A DNA stretch of 44,753 nt from contig CAXKVR010000414.1 of assembly GCA_964058845.1 (NCBI GenBank), positions 1 through 44,753 of the forward strand, given 5' to 3'. A model generated the notes under the pieces. The model made no database searches. It was not told where the DNA came from and worked only from the letters and a program-made list of their open reading frames with translations. Source of the stretch: Carex sylvatica. Its lineage: Eukaryota > Streptophyta > Magnoliopsida > Poales > Cyperaceae. Every line of letters starts with the position of its first letter. Position 1 is the stretch's first letter. Positions 43,199 through 44,753 of the stretch are shown here, one piece after another. The position numbers and the translations under genes were made by a program.

Positions 43199-43958
43199 CT
43201 TACATTCATGTTTCGATTTCAAACAAAAAGTTTTTCTAGATTACTGAGACCGGTTTGTTCCGGGTGCAGCGGAGAGTATCCCTCGTATTTGACGGTTCGA
43301 AAGCACCAGGCGTGCGACTGTGCCAGCTTTTAAGCGACCTGGGCCCAAGAGGCTGTCGAAGTCTCGAAGAGAACCGGTTCGTAGTCCAGAACGACCCCAC
43401 CGAACAGTTTCTTAGAAACTTTAGTATCTATAGTCCAGGTTTACGTAAAAATTGATACTAATCGATGGAGCATAAATGAGAATAAAAACAGTCTCTAGGT
43501 CCTTTTAGAGGATAGGGAAAAGCTATAGGCGCAACTCCAACACTGACAAGTGTCCCTACACTATTGCAAGTACGTGGGGTCTATGGTCAGTTAATGATTC
43601 TTCTCTGACACCATCGTTTTTGCCACTGGAAATCCTAACTCCGAGGTAGGCGTCTGAAAAGAGTTGGTGCAGGTGTGTTTTGTGCGCATTACAAGTGCTT
43701 TTACTACTATTTTTCCTCGCTCTTCCTTTCCCTCTCTCTCGACTTCTCAGTTCTTCTAGTTCGGTTTGGTATTTGCTACTAGTGGTGGTTTTTAATTTGG
43801 CAAAACGAGCTCTTATGTCGAGAATTAGCTTTTCTAGGGTTTTGGTCTTACTAGGTGATGAAACCGAGGAGAGCCGCTAGATTTAGGGTTCCAAGGACTA
43901 ACGACTTAGATTTCTTCTACGGATGGAGCGGGGTGCAAGCATAGACTTCCTTTTCCAG
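43199..43958 (+). promoter_or_regulatory. Probable promoter and 5' leader of a gene to the right
   Basis: The base composition changes abruptly to GC-richer sequence from about 43250. It contains TGGGCCC (site II-like) near 43342, a C/T-rich stretch (43715-43760, CTCTTCCTTTCCCTCTCTC) typical of plant leaders, and TTTAGGGTT (telo-box inverse) near 43883. TTTTCCAG followed by GTATTAG at 43959 is a possible leader-intron donor. A 66-codon open frame (43255-43455) has no recognised family. The coding part must lie beyond 44753. Confidence 0.35.
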
Positions 43959-44753
43959 GTATTAGCCTTTTCGATCCCTTTTTCAGGAGTTGTTTTTAAC
44001 TTCTGTGCTCTACTACATGCAATTGCTCCCTGTTGCTTCAGAATGTTTCTCTTCCATGGTTGTGATTAGGTCCAAATTAGGTTGTTTTTTACGTAAGTTA
44101 CAAAAGTTTTAATTAGAAATTAGGGTTTTAGTTTGCCCAAAGGCACAACCATGTCCAAATTAGGTTGTTTTTGATGTAAGTTCAGAAGTTTTAATTAGAA
44201 ATTAGGGTTTTGGTTTGTCCAAAGGTTGCCTTTATTTTGAATTTGGGTTTCTATCGGTGGGAATTTCTATCAGCAGACAAAGGAAGGGAGCTTTGCCAAT
44301 TGTTGAGCTGGCGATGATTAATTTTAATTACAATATTTAATTGATCAATGGAACTTCTTAATTGACGACGAATGCGTTTTCTTTGACTGCAATTTGGGCT
44401 TTGGATGCCAATTAATTTCTTAATTTATAGGACTTTGATTGTGCAAGTTGATGTACCCAGATTTGAGGTTGGTTTTGGCATGGTCAGACAATTCTAATCA
44501 GTTTTTTTGTCCATGTGATGATAAATGTAAAACACATCCCCTCCTGAACATGCCAAAGAGCACAAATTGAACATAAGTAAAATGAAAAATGAAGGATTAA
44601 TTCCAGAGAAACATTTTTTTTCATTTTTTCATTTTAGTCTACTCCACAATAATTGGTTTTCCTTTATCAAATTCAACAGAACTTAATTCTTAAAGGATTC
44701 TGATTATTTCATGACTGTTCTAAATTTTTGTCTGTTCCACTTTGGAATCTCTT
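43959..44753 (+). other. Possible leader intron with an 83-bp tandem duplication
   Basis: 44070-44152 and 44153-44233 are near-identical tandem copies, each starting GTCCAAATTAGGTTGTTTTT and containing AATTAGAAATTAGGGTTTT. The duplicated TTAGGGTTT is the telo-box complement found in leaders and first introns of highly expressed plant genes. No coding exon was recognised before the window ends. Confidence 0.45.

Overview
The window is nuclear DNA of a flowering plant, most likely a eudicot; I cannot name the species. It is AT-rich, has long intergenic stretches, GT-AG introns, Copia/LINE/hAT/Mutator-type repeats, and genes from plant-specific families.

Five protein-coding genes can be reconstructed exon by exon. 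(1) The 3' part of a 10-formyltetrahydrofolate deformylase (PURU) gene, + strand, 3189-5398, five exons; its upstream exons lie beyond a Copia retrotransposon and outside the window. (2) A convergent VAN3-binding/FORKED-like PH-domain gene, - strand, 8127-5737, six exons, 397 aa. (3) A tonoplast aquaporin of the TIP2 type, - strand, 19441-18320, three exons, 246 aa. (4) A uL18 (L18p/L5e)-family protein, probably mitochondrial, - strand, 23448-21512, three exons, 186 aa. (5) A DUF547 protein with an N-terminal MIP1-type leucine zipper, + strand, 34111-38952, ten exons, 537 aa. The right end (about 43.7-44.75 kb) looks like the untranslated 5' end of a further + strand gene. The genes have unrelated functions; this is an ordinary plant gene neighbourhood, not an operon-like cluster.

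The space between the genes is largely transposon derived. At the left edge is a decayed Copia element in the PURU intron. Two hAT elements (16.0 and 23.6 kb), a pair of related hAT MITEs (33.0 and 42.9 kb), a Tourist-like MITE (20.5 kb) and three copies of a 105-bp TA-flanked mini-element follow. A 5'-truncated LINE with an unusually long (over 100 bp) flanking duplication lies just 3' of the DUF547 gene.

The most distinctive feature is a series of short inverted-repeat elements with 9-bp target duplications (Mutator-like) at 10.3, 12.5, 28.0, 28.3, 28.8, 30.6, 32.5 and 40.8 kb. Between 28.0 and 33.0 kb they are packed side by side. One, a 1.6-kb foldback with arms of about 540 bp, is nested inside another MITE. 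Several elements with unrelated ends share one internal hairpin core. I found no transposase that could drive them, no CRISPR, no tRNA or rRNA gene, and no clearly novel protein system.
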